Origin: Thalassotalea psychrophila
GTDB lineage: Bacteria > Pseudomonadota > Gammaproteobacteria > Enterobacterales > Alteromonadaceae
Direction of reading: 5' to 3'
NCBI RefSeq assembly: GCF_031583595.1
Contig: NZ_CP134145.1
Span: forward strand, 248,001-312,000
DNA length: 64,000 bases
The position numbers and the translations under genes were made by a program. Positions 20,867 to 29,082 of the stretch are shown in pieces (the stretch's first letter is position 1; every line of letters starts with the position of its first letter). The notes under the pieces were generated by a model. It did not search any database. It saw only the letters and a list, made by a program, of their open reading frames with translations, and had not been told where the DNA came from.

Positions 20867-20963
20867 TGCGAGTATAACAATCGTTATGCTCGCGCATTTC
20901 CCTTAATGCCAATCAGAGTAAATGATTGTTGAACGACTGATTATTTAGTCTGATTGGTATAAT
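20867..20963 (+). promoter_or_regulatory. nirS-nirT intergenic hairpins and extended -10 promoter
   Basis: A hairpin with GCGAG (20868-20872) and CTCGC (20889-20893), continued by ATAAC/GTTAT, follows nirS. A second inverted repeat CCAATCAGA (20909-20917) / TCTGATTGG (20949-20957) is followed at once by TATAAT (20958-20963) with an upstream TG, an extended -10. This suggests partial termination after nirS and a separate promoter for the next gene. Confidence 0.5.
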
Positions 20964-20979
20964 TTAGTACGAGTTAGTT

Positions 20980-22773
20980 ATGGAAAATCAAACATTAAAC
21001 AAACCTAGTTTTTGGTCTCGTCGCTTGATCTTAGGTACCACCATTTCAGGCGCAGTGATATTTTTCGTTGTCGGCATTGTTTTTTGGGGTGGCTTTAATA
21101 CCGCGATGGAAGCTACTAACACAACCGAATTTTGTATCGGTTGTCATGAAATGGAAGATAATGTTTATCAAGAGTATAAACCTTCAATCCATTACTCCAA
21201 CAGAACTGGCGTAAGAGCTGGCTGTCCAGATTGTCACGTACCAAGACCTTGGATTCATAAGGTAGTACGTAAAATACAAGCATCGAAAGAAGTATTTTCT
21301 TGGTTAACTGGTAAATTGGATACTAAAGAAAAATTCAATGAACATCGCTTTGAACTCGCACAAAGTGTATGGAAAGCGATGAAAGATACAGATTCAAGAG
21401 AATGTCGAAATTGTCATAATTTTGAGTCGATGAATCCAGAGTTTCAAAAACCGAGAGCGCGAAAACAACATTTAAATGCCTTTGAAACTGGGCAAACGTG
21501 TATCGATTGTCATAAAGGCATTGCCCATCACAATGTTCGTGATCAATTAACCGATGAACAATTGGAAGAGCTAGAGGCTCCTGTTGCCGCTTATATTCGT
21601 GAAGTACCACAAGAATATAAAGAAGGTTTAGCGCGTATCGAAGCAAAAGAAGCTGCCATTGCGGCAGAAAAAAAAGCCAACACTCAAGCCGAGAAAGAAA
21701 AAGTACAATTGCAAATTGAACAAGCAGTAGCAACGGCTTTAGAAAGTGCCCAAGCAAGTAGCAGTAAACCAGTAGCTGGAAAAAAATCTGCAAAAGCGAC
21801 TCCCGCAGATAGTTTGAATGTTAACTGGAAAAAAGCTAGCTCAACCGACATTAGTGTGTTTTTTCCTGGTACAGCCTCAATCGAATGGGTTTTAGGTCGT
21901 AAGCATGGCGGTAAACGTGCTTTTACTAAAGGTGATCGTTGTATTGAATGTCATGGTGAAGAAATTGCCGATATTGGACAGAATATTGTTTCTGGTGAAA
22001 GTGAAAAAGACTTAGAGCCAAATGTTATTCCAAATAAACGGGGCAGCATTGACGTTAGTATTGCTGCAACTCATGACAGTGAAAATCTGTTCTTGAAATT
22101 TAGTTGGCCTGATAGCGACCATACACCAGCCCCATTTGTTGAAGGCGGAAAAATGGACCCAGAAAATAAAATGAAACTGGCGTTTATGATCTCAACTGAC
22201 GATGTAGAGTTTGCTGATCGCGCTGGTTGTTGGGGAACGTGTCATGCCGATGCCTCTTCAATGCCATTTGCTCCAGAGAAAGATGCTTTAGCTAGTAGTG
22301 AGTTGGGTAAACGCCTAGACCTAAATTCGGGTGTAACCAAGTACCTTAAAGAAACACGCACTAAGTTAGAACTCAAAGGCCGACGTGGTAAAGCATTAGG
22401 CGGCTGGGATAAGCTGAAAAGTGAAGACGAGATCGCTGAGTTTCAACAAGCCCAACAATTTATGGATATAGTACGTTATAAGTCGGGCAGCAAAAAAATT
22501 GAAGACGGGCAAATTCTTGAACAAAGATTAATGCATGGCGGCCAAGGGGCTCAAGCTGTTGCGAATCTTAAAAACGGTACTTGGACAGTAGAAATCAAAC
22601 GTAAGCTTATTTCTACCAAAGAGGGTGATGTTTCTATCGAAGCCGGTAAAGTTTATAACTTTGGCTTTGCTATTCATGACGATTACTCTAGTGCCAGATA
22701 TCACCATGTATCATTTGGTTACAAGCTTGCTCTAGACAATAGTGAAGCGGAAATTAACGCCACTAAACAGTAA
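20980..22773 (+). CDS. NapC/NirT tetraheme cytochrome fused to ethylbenzene-dehydrogenase-like heme domain
   Basis: 597 aa. An N-terminal membrane helix (about 17-38) leads to a NapC/NirT domain with four heme motifs: CIGCH (52-56), CPDCH (82-86), CRNCH (142-146) and CIDCH (174-178). An Ala/Glu/Lys-rich coiled coil (about 210-262) joins it to a C-terminal domain like EB_dh (heme b subunit of ethylbenzene/DMSO-type dehydrogenases) with CIECH (321-325) and a non-standard CWGTCH (417-422, three residues between Cys). NapC/NirT proteins oxidise quinol, so the likely job is to carry electrons from the membrane to NirS or to a heme d1 maturation step. The EB_dh call is from pattern memory. Confidence 0.8.
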   Translation: MENQTLNKPSFWSRRLILGTTISGAVIFFVVGIVFWGGFNTAMEATNTTEFCIGCHEMEDNVYQEYKPSIHYSNRTGVRAGCPDCHVPRPWIHKVVRKIQASKEVFSWLTGKLDTKEKFNEHRFELAQSVWKAMKDTDSRECRNCHNFESMNPEFQKPRARKQHLNAFETGQTCIDCHKGIAHHNVRDQLTDEQLEELEAPVAAYIREVPQEYKEGLARIEAKEAAIAAEKKANTQAEKEKVQLQIEQAVATALESAQASSSKPVAGKKSAKATPADSLNVNWKKASSTDISVFFPGTASIEWVLGRKHGGKRAFTKGDRCIECHGEEIADIGQNIVSGESEKDLEPNVIPNKRGSIDVSIAATHDSENLFLKFSWPDSDHTPAPFVEGGKMDPENKMKLAFMISTDDVEFADRAGCWGTCHADASSMPFAPEKDALASSELGKRLDLNSGVTKYLKETRTKLELKGRRGKALGGWDKLKSEDEIAEFQQAQQFMDIVRYKSGSKKIEDGQILEQRLMHGGQGAQAVANLKNGTWTVEIKRKLISTKEGDVSIEAGKVYNFGFAIHDDYSSARYHHVSFGYKLALDNSEAEINATKQ

Positions 22774-22838
22774 GCGAGCTTAGTCGTCCTGAGTTATTCG
22801 ACTTAAGTCGTCTTGAATTTATTTCAGGATCTTCTAGT

Positions 22839-22890
22839 AAACCTTACAGAGCTAGAGCCTAATCGTTTTAGTTCTGTGAGGTTTATTTAC
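22839..22890 (+). terminator. Hairpin between nirT-like gene and cupredoxin
   Basis: AAACCTTACAGA (22839-22850) pairs with TCTGTGAGGTTT (22873-22884) with a single G-T wobble; a short T-rich stretch follows. It could be a terminator or an attenuator that sets the level of the downstream nir genes. Confidence 0.55.
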
Positions 22891-22923
22891 TTCTACTATT
22901 TTTAATATTAAGGAGAGTTAATT

Positions 22924-23250
22924 ATGTTGAATGCGCTTATTAAGTTATCTTTGGTGATTTTTCTTGCTGTTTTCAGTGCTAATTTGATGGCTAAAGATAT
23001 AGTCGTTGAAATCTATAAAAAGAAATTTATTCCTGCGTCTGTCACCATCGCCCCAGGTGACAAGGTTATTTGGAAGAATATCGAAAAACGGCAGTATCAT
23101 AATGTTTGGTTTAAGCAGTTTTACCAAGAAGAACCCGATTATCTTTTCCCTGGAGACCGTTTTGAACAGGTGTTTACAGATGCGGGCGAATTTCCTTATG
23201 TGTGTGGACCCCACCCTAAAATGACAGGGATCGTAATCGTTAAAAAATAA
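22924..23250 (+). CDS. Periplasmic cupredoxin (plastocyanin/amicyanin-like)
   Basis: 108 aa precursor with a signal peptide cut after LMA (about residue 23). Type-1 copper ligands are H59 (QYHNVW), C94, H97 and M100 (CGPHPKM). The fold and the early His placement match small blue copper proteins of the plastocyanin/amicyanin type. It occupies the place where nirM (cytochrome c551) stands in Pseudomonas and may be the soluble electron donor to NirS; that is inference. AAGGAGAG precedes the ATG. Confidence 0.85.
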   Translation: MLNALIKLSLVIFLAVFSANLMAKDIVVEIYKKKFIPASVTIAPGDKVIWKNIEKRQYHNVWFKQFYQEEPDYLFPGDRFEQVFTDAGEFPYVCGPHPKMTGIVIVKK

Positions 23251-23393
23251 TTATCAGCCTAATTTAAGGCCGTATGTTTCAATGGCGTTAAAAACAGTAA
23301 CTTTCTGTTGAAAATGTGATCTTAAACAATAAATGCAACGGCTTTTATTGATAAATTTTAGTTATCTTTTTATGGAAGCGCTGAGATTTGCCA

Positions 23394-23774
23394 ATGAAAT
23401 ATATCACTATTTTGATCACTTGCATTTGCCTAAGTGTTAGCTTTAATTTAGCTTCAGCATCTCCCAATGTTCTACATAAATCTAACAATTCTACTGACGC
23501 GAGCAATGAATTAAGCTTGCAACGTCAAAAAGATCTTATTCATATGGTCAAACAGGACTGTGGCTCTTGCCATGGTATGACCTTAAAAGGTGGTCTTGGA
23601 CCTTCTTTACTTCCAGATGATTTAACGAATAAACCTGAATACTTTCTTACCATAACTATTATGGAAGGCCGTCCGGGTACTGCTATGCCGCCTTGGAAAG
23701 ATATCCTCACTGAACAAGAAGCAAAATGGATAGCAGAACAACTAATTAAAGGACTAGACAATGACCAACACTAG
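23394..23774 (+). CDS. nirC: NirC-like periplasmic cytochrome c
   Basis: 126 aa precursor with a signal peptide (cut near ASA) and one heme motif CGSCH (56-60); the GTAMPPW Met is the likely sixth ligand. Its position directly before nirF equals that of nirC in Pseudomonas, where it can pass electrons to NirS and may help in the last d1 step with NirN/NirF. The ATG at 23394 is preferred to the TTG two codons upstream. It overlaps nirF by 14 bases. Confidence 0.8.
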   Translation: MKYITILITCICLSVSFNLASASPNVLHKSNNSTDASNELSLQRQKDLIHMVKQDCGSCHGMTLKGGLGPSLLPDDLTNKPEYFLTITIMEGRPGTAMPPWKDILTEQEAKWIAEQLIKGLDNDQH

Positions 23775-25014
23775 AACGAAGCTTTTTTTGAGCTTACTAT
23801 TACCTTTATTCATAATGAGCTGTCAGCAGCTGCAAGATACTGCTGAAGAAAGTGCCACGTCATCGGCAACAACACAGACAGGATTAAGGGCTACTGGTGA
23901 TTTAGGCTTAGTCATTGAGCGTGCGACAGGGCAAGTTAAAATTGTTAACCACAGTGATAAGGATAGCTTGGCCGAAATTGATGGATTAGGCGATTTATCG
24001 CATGCGTCTATTGTTTATTCTCGTGATCAACGTTTTGGTTATGTATTTGGTCGTGATGGTGGTTTAACCAAAATTGATTTATTGAAAAACAAAATTGATA
24101 AAAGAGTTATACAGTCAGGGAACAGCATTGGCGGCGCGATTAGTCAAAATGGCAAGTTTGTCGCAGTATCTAATTACTCTCCAGGTGGTGTGAAAATCTT
24201 TGCTAGCGATACGCTAGAGCTGGTGGCCGACATACCTGCAACTGAACTGATGAATCATCCAAGAAATAAAGACGGGTCAATTAAACGCTCAAAAGTGGTT
24301 GGTTTAGTTGATGCTCCAGGACAAAAATTTGTATTTAGCTTATTTGATAGCCATGAAATTTGGATTGCAGACCTTTCTAAAGCTGAAATAGAACTAACTA
24401 AATATACTGATATTGGTCTTAACCCTTATGACGCATTGATAAGTCCAGATGGACGTTACTACATTGCTGGCTTGTTTGGTGAAGATGGTATGGCATTACT
24501 TGATTTATGGTCGCCAGAGCAAGGTGTTAAACGTATTCTTGATGGCTATGGTAAAGGCGAAAAAAAATTGCCAGTTTATAAAATGCCACACCTAGAAGGT
24601 TGGGCCATGGCTGGAAATTTTGCCTATGTACCTGCGGTTGGTCTGCATCAAGTTTTGATCATAGATACGCAAACCTGGCAACAGGTTGGTGCTATTGATG
24701 TGCATGGTCAGCCAGTCTTTGTTATGGCCCAACCTGACAATAGACAAGTTTGGATTAATTTTGCCTTCCCTTTAAACGATACTATTCAAATCATCGATAC
24801 TAAAAATCAAAAATTGATCAAAACGTTAACGCCAGGTCCAGGTGTTCTACATATGGAATTTACCCCACGTGGCGAAGATGTATGGATGTCGGTGCGTGAT
24901 AACAATGAAATTCAAATTTATAATAGCCAAAGCTTTGAGTTACTGAAAAAACTACCTGCTAAAAGTCCAAGTGGTATTTTCTTCACTAACAGAGCTCACC
25001 AAATAGGTCTGTAA
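23761..25014 (+). CDS. nirF: NirF, heme d1 biosynthesis lipoprotein
   Basis: 417 aa beta-propeller related to the d1 domain of NirS, acting in the periplasm late in heme d1 assembly. It has a lipoprotein signal (FIMSC, Cys21), unlike NirS and NirN. Landmarks: GRDGGLTKIDL, SPDGRYYIAG and the C-terminal LHMEFTPRGEDVWMSVRD and SPSGIFFTNR shared with NirS/NirN. It lies between nirC (14-base overlap) and nirD (2-base gap). Confidence 0.93.
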   Translation: MTNTRTKLFLSLLLPLFIMSCQQLQDTAEESATSSATTQTGLRATGDLGLVIERATGQVKIVNHSDKDSLAEIDGLGDLSHASIVYSRDQRFGYVFGRDGGLTKIDLLKNKIDKRVIQSGNSIGGAISQNGKFVAVSNYSPGGVKIFASDTLELVADIPATELMNHPRNKDGSIKRSKVVGLVDAPGQKFVFSLFDSHEIWIADLSKAEIELTKYTDIGLNPYDALISPDGRYYIAGLFGEDGMALLDLWSPEQGVKRILDGYGKGEKKLPVYKMPHLEGWAMAGNFAYVPAVGLHQVLIIDTQTWQQVGAIDVHGQPVFVMAQPDNRQVWINFAFPLNDTIQIIDTKNQKLIKTLTPGPGVLHMEFTPRGEDVWMSVRDNNEIQIYNSQSFELLKKLPAKSPSGIFFTNRAHQIGL

Positions 25015-25016
25015 AG

Positions 25017-25505
25017 ATGAATGATTGCAATGTCACTTTAAGCAAATTAAGTCAGAAAATAATTAATGCTTATCAAAAAGGTTTTCCATTATCTCATCGC
25101 CCCTTTTTGGAGTTAGCTAATCGTTTCAATAGTACCGAAGATGAAGTGTTAGAGTGCTTCCAAGAGCTGCAAGAGCTGCAAGTATTGTCTCGTTTAGGGC
25201 CTGTATTCAATCACCAACAAGCCGGCGCCAGCACATTAGCTGCTTTAGCTGTGCCTGAAGATCAAATAGACGAAATTGCCAAGCTGGTAAATCAGTTTAC
25301 TCAGGTAAATCACAACTATGCCCGAGAGCATAGTTACAATCTTTGGTTTGTGGCAACGGCTGCGAATGAGGATGCTTTGAAACAATGTCTAACTCATATT
25401 CACCGAGAAACGGGTTTTAAACCATTAATACTGCCAATGGAGCAGGCATATCATATCGATCTTGGTTTTAATATTGAGTTTACTGAAAGCACAGGAGCAC
25501 GATGA
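25017..25505 (+). CDS. nirD: NirD-type siroheme decarboxylase subunit
   Basis: 162 aa Lrp/AsnC-like protein. With NirL, NirG and NirH it decarboxylates siroheme to 12,18-didecarboxysiroheme in the cytoplasm. It shows the helix-turn-helix-like N-terminus (PFLELANRFNSTEDEV), LSRLGPVFN and the NYAREHSYNLWFV segment typical of the D/G type. Assignment to D rather than G is by gene order. Its stop overlaps the start of nirL. Confidence 0.88.
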   Translation: MNDCNVTLSKLSQKIINAYQKGFPLSHRPFLELANRFNSTEDEVLECFQELQELQVLSRLGPVFNHQQAGASTLAALAVPEDQIDEIAKLVNQFTQVNHNYAREHSYNLWFVATAANEDALKQCLTHIHRETGFKPLILPMEQAYHIDLGFNIEFTESTGAR

Positions 25506-26044
25506 TGCCGGCTCATCACATACAATTTAACCATAAAGAATCCCTTCAGTTACTTCCTGAACAGGAACTGAAATTGTTTGCTGCTATTGAGCAAGGGCTA
25601 CCTTTGGTTGCTCAGCCATATTTAGCTATTGCTGAGCAAATAGATGCCAGCGAAGAGCAAGTTACTTCGACAATTAATCACTGGCAAAAGCAAGGTGTAA
25701 TCCGTCGTTTTGGTTTAGTAATACGGCACCGAAAACTGGGCTATGTAGCTAATGCCATGGTGGTATGGAATGTTGATGATGAATGCGTCGAAGACGTTGC
25801 AGCAATATTGGCAAAACAAAAAGTAGTTACGCTTTGTTATCGCCGTCCGCGAGTGTTGCCTGAATGGAATTACAATTTATTTTGCATGATTCACGGCAAA
25901 GATAGAGCGCAAGTGATCAAGCAGTTAGATGATATGTGTCAGCACGGTGATTTGGCTGGTATTGAGAAAAAGATTTTATTTAGCAATAAAGCCTATAAAC
26001 AAAGAGGTGGCAAATATAGCCAAGCCTCGGCATCAGGAAATTAA
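25505..26044 (+). CDS. nirL: NirL-type siroheme decarboxylase subunit
   Basis: Partner of NirD in the siroheme decarboxylase. It carries the L/H-type signatures IRRFGLVIRHRKLGY and CYRRPRVLPEWNYNLFCMIHG. Two start codons stand in tandem (ATGATG at 25502 and 25505); AGGAG at 25493-25497 gives better spacing to the second, which I used (179 aa). Its start is coupled to the nirD stop (TGATG). Confidence 0.88.
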   Translation: MPAHHIQFNHKESLQLLPEQELKLFAAIEQGLPLVAQPYLAIAEQIDASEEQVTSTINHWQKQGVIRRFGLVIRHRKLGYVANAMVVWNVDDECVEDVAAILAKQKVVTLCYRRPRVLPEWNYNLFCMIHGKDRAQVIKQLDDMCQHGDLAGIEKKILFSNKAYKQRGGKYSQASASGN

Positions 26045-26047
26045 TTT

Positions 26048-26491
26048 ATGGATGCATTAGATAAAAGAATATTGAATCGAACTCAACGAGGCATACCGGT
26101 GAGCGAACAGCCATTTGCCGATATTGCCAGTGAACTAGATTGCTCAGAAGATGAAGTTATTAATAAATTACAGCACATGCTTGACGATGGTTTGTTAAGT
26201 CGTTTTGGCCCTATGTATGACGCCGCGAGCCTAGGCGGTGCATTTACTCTTTCAGCAATGCAAGTACCAGAAGAACGCTTTGATGAAGTAACTGAAATTG
26301 TAAATGCATTTAGCGAAGTTGCCCATAACTATAAGCGCCAACATCGATTAAATATGTGGTTTGTTGTTGCCTGTGAATCTCAACAAGAAATTCAATCAGT
26401 GATCAAAGACATTGAACAACAAAGTTCACTCCCTGTTTATGATTTTCCAAAAGAGGAGGAGTTTTATGTTGGACTCTACTTACCAGTCTAG
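26048..26491 (+). CDS. nirG: NirG-type siroheme decarboxylase subunit
   Basis: 147 aa, same D/G class as nirD: PFADIASELDCSEDEV, LSRFGPMYD and NYKRQHRLNMWFV. It starts 3 bases after nirL. The alternation D-L-G-H with classes D/G and L/H is visible in the four genes. Function as for nirD; which pairs form the active heterodimers cannot be read here. Confidence 0.88.
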   Translation: MDALDKRILNRTQRGIPVSEQPFADIASELDCSEDEVINKLQHMLDDGLLSRFGPMYDAASLGGAFTLSAMQVPEERFDEVTEIVNAFSEVAHNYKRQHRLNMWFVVACESQQEIQSVIKDIEQQSSLPVYDFPKEEEFYVGLYLPV

Positions 26492-27008
26492 AGAACGAAA
26501 AAATGCTCCGTTAACCTCCATAGAACGCGAGTTTATTTTGTTAACACAAAAAGGTTTGCCAATTGTAAGTCGACCTTATGATCACTTGGCTGAAAAATTA
26601 AAGTTAAGTGTGGCTGAAATTTTGGCAATGAGCGAAGACTTATTAGAAAGGGGAGTGATTAGACGAATTGCTGCCGTACCAAATCATTATCGAGCCGGCT
26701 ACACCTTTAATGGTATGACCGTTTGGGATGTTCAAGATGATGTTGTTAAGGAATATGGCGCCTTAATCGGCAGGTTACCTTTTGTTAGTCATTGTTATCA
26801 ACGTCCTAGATGTTTGCCTGAGTGGAATTACAATTTATTTGCCATGATCCACGGTAAAAATGAGCAACAAATTAGCGAATATAGAACGCAGATCAAACAA
26901 TTGTTAAAGGATGTGTTGCAGACTAGTGAACATAAATCAAATGACATGTTAACCAGTAGCAAAATATTGAAAAAAACTGGTTTACGCCTACAAGCAAATA
27001 AGGATTAG
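26466..27008 (+). CDS. nirH: NirH-type siroheme decarboxylase subunit
   Basis: 180 aa, L/H class, with VIRRIAAVPNHYRAGY and CYQRPRCLPEWNYNLFAMIHG closely matching NirL. The frame extends upstream to 26412, but the ATG at 26466 is preferred because of a strong AGGAGGAG Shine-Dalgarno at 26453-26460 inside the end of nirG. The two genes overlap by 26 bases. Confidence 0.88.
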   Translation: MLDSTYQSRERKNAPLTSIEREFILLTQKGLPIVSRPYDHLAEKLKLSVAEILAMSEDLLERGVIRRIAAVPNHYRAGYTFNGMTVWDVQDDVVKEYGALIGRLPFVSHCYQRPRCLPEWNYNLFAMIHGKNEQQISEYRTQIKQLLKDVLQTSEHKSNDMLTSSKILKKTGLRLQANKD

Positions 27009-27011
27009 CAA

Positions 27012-28202
27012 ATGTTCAGAATTTCACAATTATTGAAAACTTTGCATGATGATTTACCAGTTGGTAAAGCAGCAAAAATGCCCGGCCCGGTGGTTATTTG
27101 GAATTTAATTCGCCGTTGTAATTTACAATGTAAGCATTGTTATTCAACGTCGCTTGATATTGATTTTAAAGATGAACTTAATACTGAACAAATTAAAGCA
27201 ACCATCGATGATTTAAAAGTTGCGCAAGTACCAGTGTTAATTTTATCTGGTGGCGAGCCATTGCTACGCCCTGATATTTATGAAATTACTGCTTATGCAA
27301 AAGCAAAAGGTTTTTATGTTGCTTTATCAACTAACGGCACGCTAATTAACGAAGAAAATATTGAGAAAATTAAAGCTGCTGATTATCAGTATGTTGGTAT
27401 TAGTATTGATGGATTAGAAGAGTTCCATGACGATTTTCGTCGTCAAAAGGGCAGTTTCAAAACTTCAATGAAAGCATTAAAACTATGTAAAGAAGCGGGA
27501 ATAAAAGTGGGTATGCGTTTATGCCTAACTCAAGACAATTACAATGATTTGCCGGCTATTCTCGATTTAATGGAACTGCACAAAATTGATAAATTTTACT
27601 TATCACATTTAAATTACTCTGGTCGAGGTAAACGCAGTGCTGAAAATGATGCAATGTTTGCTATGACCAAAGGTGCAATGGAACAGTTGTTTGAACGCGC
27701 ATGGTCACATTTAGAACAAGGCATTGAAAGTGATTTTGTCACTGGCAATAACGATGCAGACGGGCCATTTTTATTAAAATGGGCTGAAAAACAATTTGGT
27801 GAGCAATATCCACAGCGTGTTGCCAATCTAAAGAGCCGATTAATAAATTGGGGCGGTAATGCCAGTGGTGTTAACGTAGCAAATATTGATAATACCGGTG
27901 TTATACACCCTGACACCTACTGGTGGAATCATCCTATTGGCAACGTAAAAACTGAAAAGTTTTCAGATGTTTGGAAAAATACTCAAGACCCGTTAATGCT
28001 TGGTTTTAGACAAAGTCCAAGACCGGTAAAAGGTCGATGTGCAAAATGTGAATATTTAAATATTTGTGGTGGTAATACCCGTACCAGAGCGTTTGCGCAA
28101 TCTGGAGATGCATGGGCTGAAGATCCAGGTTGCTACTTAACCGATGAAGAAATTGGCTTTTCTACAGTTGCAAATGAAGCAATTGCAGTTACCCATATAT
28201 AA
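27012..28202 (+). CDS. nirJ: NirJ, radical SAM heme d1 biosynthesis protein
   Basis: 396 aa radical SAM/SPASM enzyme thought to remove two propionate side chains of didecarboxysiroheme and leave the oxo groups of heme d1. The radical SAM cluster ligands are C36, C40 and C43 (RRCNLQCKHCY); LSGGEPLLRPD binds SAM. A C-terminal SPASM-type Cys set (GRCAKCEYLNICGG...PGCYL) holds a second cluster. AAGGA precedes the ATG, 3 bases after nirH. Confidence 0.94.
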   Translation: MFRISQLLKTLHDDLPVGKAAKMPGPVVIWNLIRRCNLQCKHCYSTSLDIDFKDELNTEQIKATIDDLKVAQVPVLILSGGEPLLRPDIYEITAYAKAKGFYVALSTNGTLINEENIEKIKAADYQYVGISIDGLEEFHDDFRRQKGSFKTSMKALKLCKEAGIKVGMRLCLTQDNYNDLPAILDLMELHKIDKFYLSHLNYSGRGKRSAENDAMFAMTKGAMEQLFERAWSHLEQGIESDFVTGNNDADGPFLLKWAEKQFGEQYPQRVANLKSRLINWGGNASGVNVANIDNTGVIHPDTYWWNHPIGNVKTEKFSDVWKNTQDPLMLGFRQSPRPVKGRCAKCEYLNICGGNTRTRAFAQSGDAWAEDPGCYLTDEEIGFSTVANEAIAVTHI

Positions 28203-28221
28203 AAAATAAAGAGAGTTTATT

Positions 28222-29073
28222 ATGCTAGATTTCCTTCTTAATAAGATCGCTAAACGAACTAACTTTGCCAAAGGTGAAGTTGCATTAGTAGGTGCTGGGC
28301 CAGGCGACCCTGAATTACTAACAGTGAAAGCCGTACGCTTTATTGCTCAAGCCGAAGTGGTTGTTTATGACCGTTTAGTTAGTGATGAAATTATGGCTCT
28401 TTTACCTGTCGATTGTGAACGTTTTTATGTTGGTAAAAAACAGGCAAAGCATTGTGTTCCACAAGGCGATATCAATGAGGTATTAGTGAGTTATGCTCAG
28501 CAGAATAAGCGTGTTTTGCGCCTAAAGGGTGGTGATCCGTTTATTTTTGGACGTGGTAGTGAAGAAGCTGAACACCTTTTAAATCATGGCGTCAATTGCC
28601 ACGTGTTATCTGGTATTACCGCCGCTTCAGCAGCTACAACCTATGCGGGCATACCTTTAACGCACCGTGGCGTTTCTCAGTGCTGTACTTTTGTAACGGG
28701 GCATCTACAAAATGATGGTCAGTTAGTACTGCCTTGGCAAAGTTTGAATAATGACAATCAAACTGTGGTGTTTTATATGGGCATCAGTGCGGTAAAAATG
28801 ATTTCAGCAAAACTGATTGAACATGGTAGAGCTGCAAGTACTCCAGCGGCAATCATCAGACAAGGCACAAGAATTGATCAGCAAGTGTTCAGAGGAACCT
28901 TAGGTTCGCTTGAGCAAATGGTGATTGATAATGATATTAAGCCACCAGCACTTATCGTTGTTGGTCAGGTCATCGACCAACTTGACCCAAGACATGTTGC
29001 TGGCGCTGGCTATTTTCAAGCTGAAACTGAAGTTGAAGCGTTAAGGCAAATACCTGAGTTATCAGTTGGGTAG
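28222..29073 (+). CDS. nirE: NirE-type uroporphyrinogen-III C-methyltransferase
   Basis: SUMT: uroporphyrinogen III + 2 SAM gives precorrin-2, the branch point to siroheme and heme d1. Motifs VGAGPGDPELLT (near residue 24), YDRLVS, RLKGGDPFIFGRG and GIPLTHRG are complete, so the enzyme should be active. 283 aa, single-domain, as for NirE rather than the bifunctional CysG. It stands between nirJ and nirN. Confidence 0.9.
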   Translation: MLDFLLNKIAKRTNFAKGEVALVGAGPGDPELLTVKAVRFIAQAEVVVYDRLVSDEIMALLPVDCERFYVGKKQAKHCVPQGDINEVLVSYAQQNKRVLRLKGGDPFIFGRGSEEAEHLLNHGVNCHVLSGITAASAATTYAGIPLTHRGVSQCCTFVTGHLQNDGQLVLPWQSLNNDNQTVVFYMGISAVKMISAKLIEHGRAASTPAAIIRQGTRIDQQVFRGTLGSLEQMVIDNDIKPPALIVVGQVIDQLDPRHVAGAGYFQAETEVEALRQIPELSVG

Positions 29074-29082
29074 GAAATACTA

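Noticed and set aside
21335..21793. 152-residue open frame on the minus strand inside the NirT fusion gene
   Set aside because: Leucine-rich shadow of the Lys/Glu/Gln-rich coiled-coil coding region; no ribosome binding site or family.
22774..22840. Near-direct repeats AGTCGTC-TGA taken as a CRISPR-like array
   Set aside because: Only two imperfect short copies, no regular spacers and no cas genes nearby.
26412..26465. Upstream extension of nirH to 26412
   Set aside because: The extension lies deep inside nirG and lacks a ribosome binding site; AGGAGGAG points to 26466.
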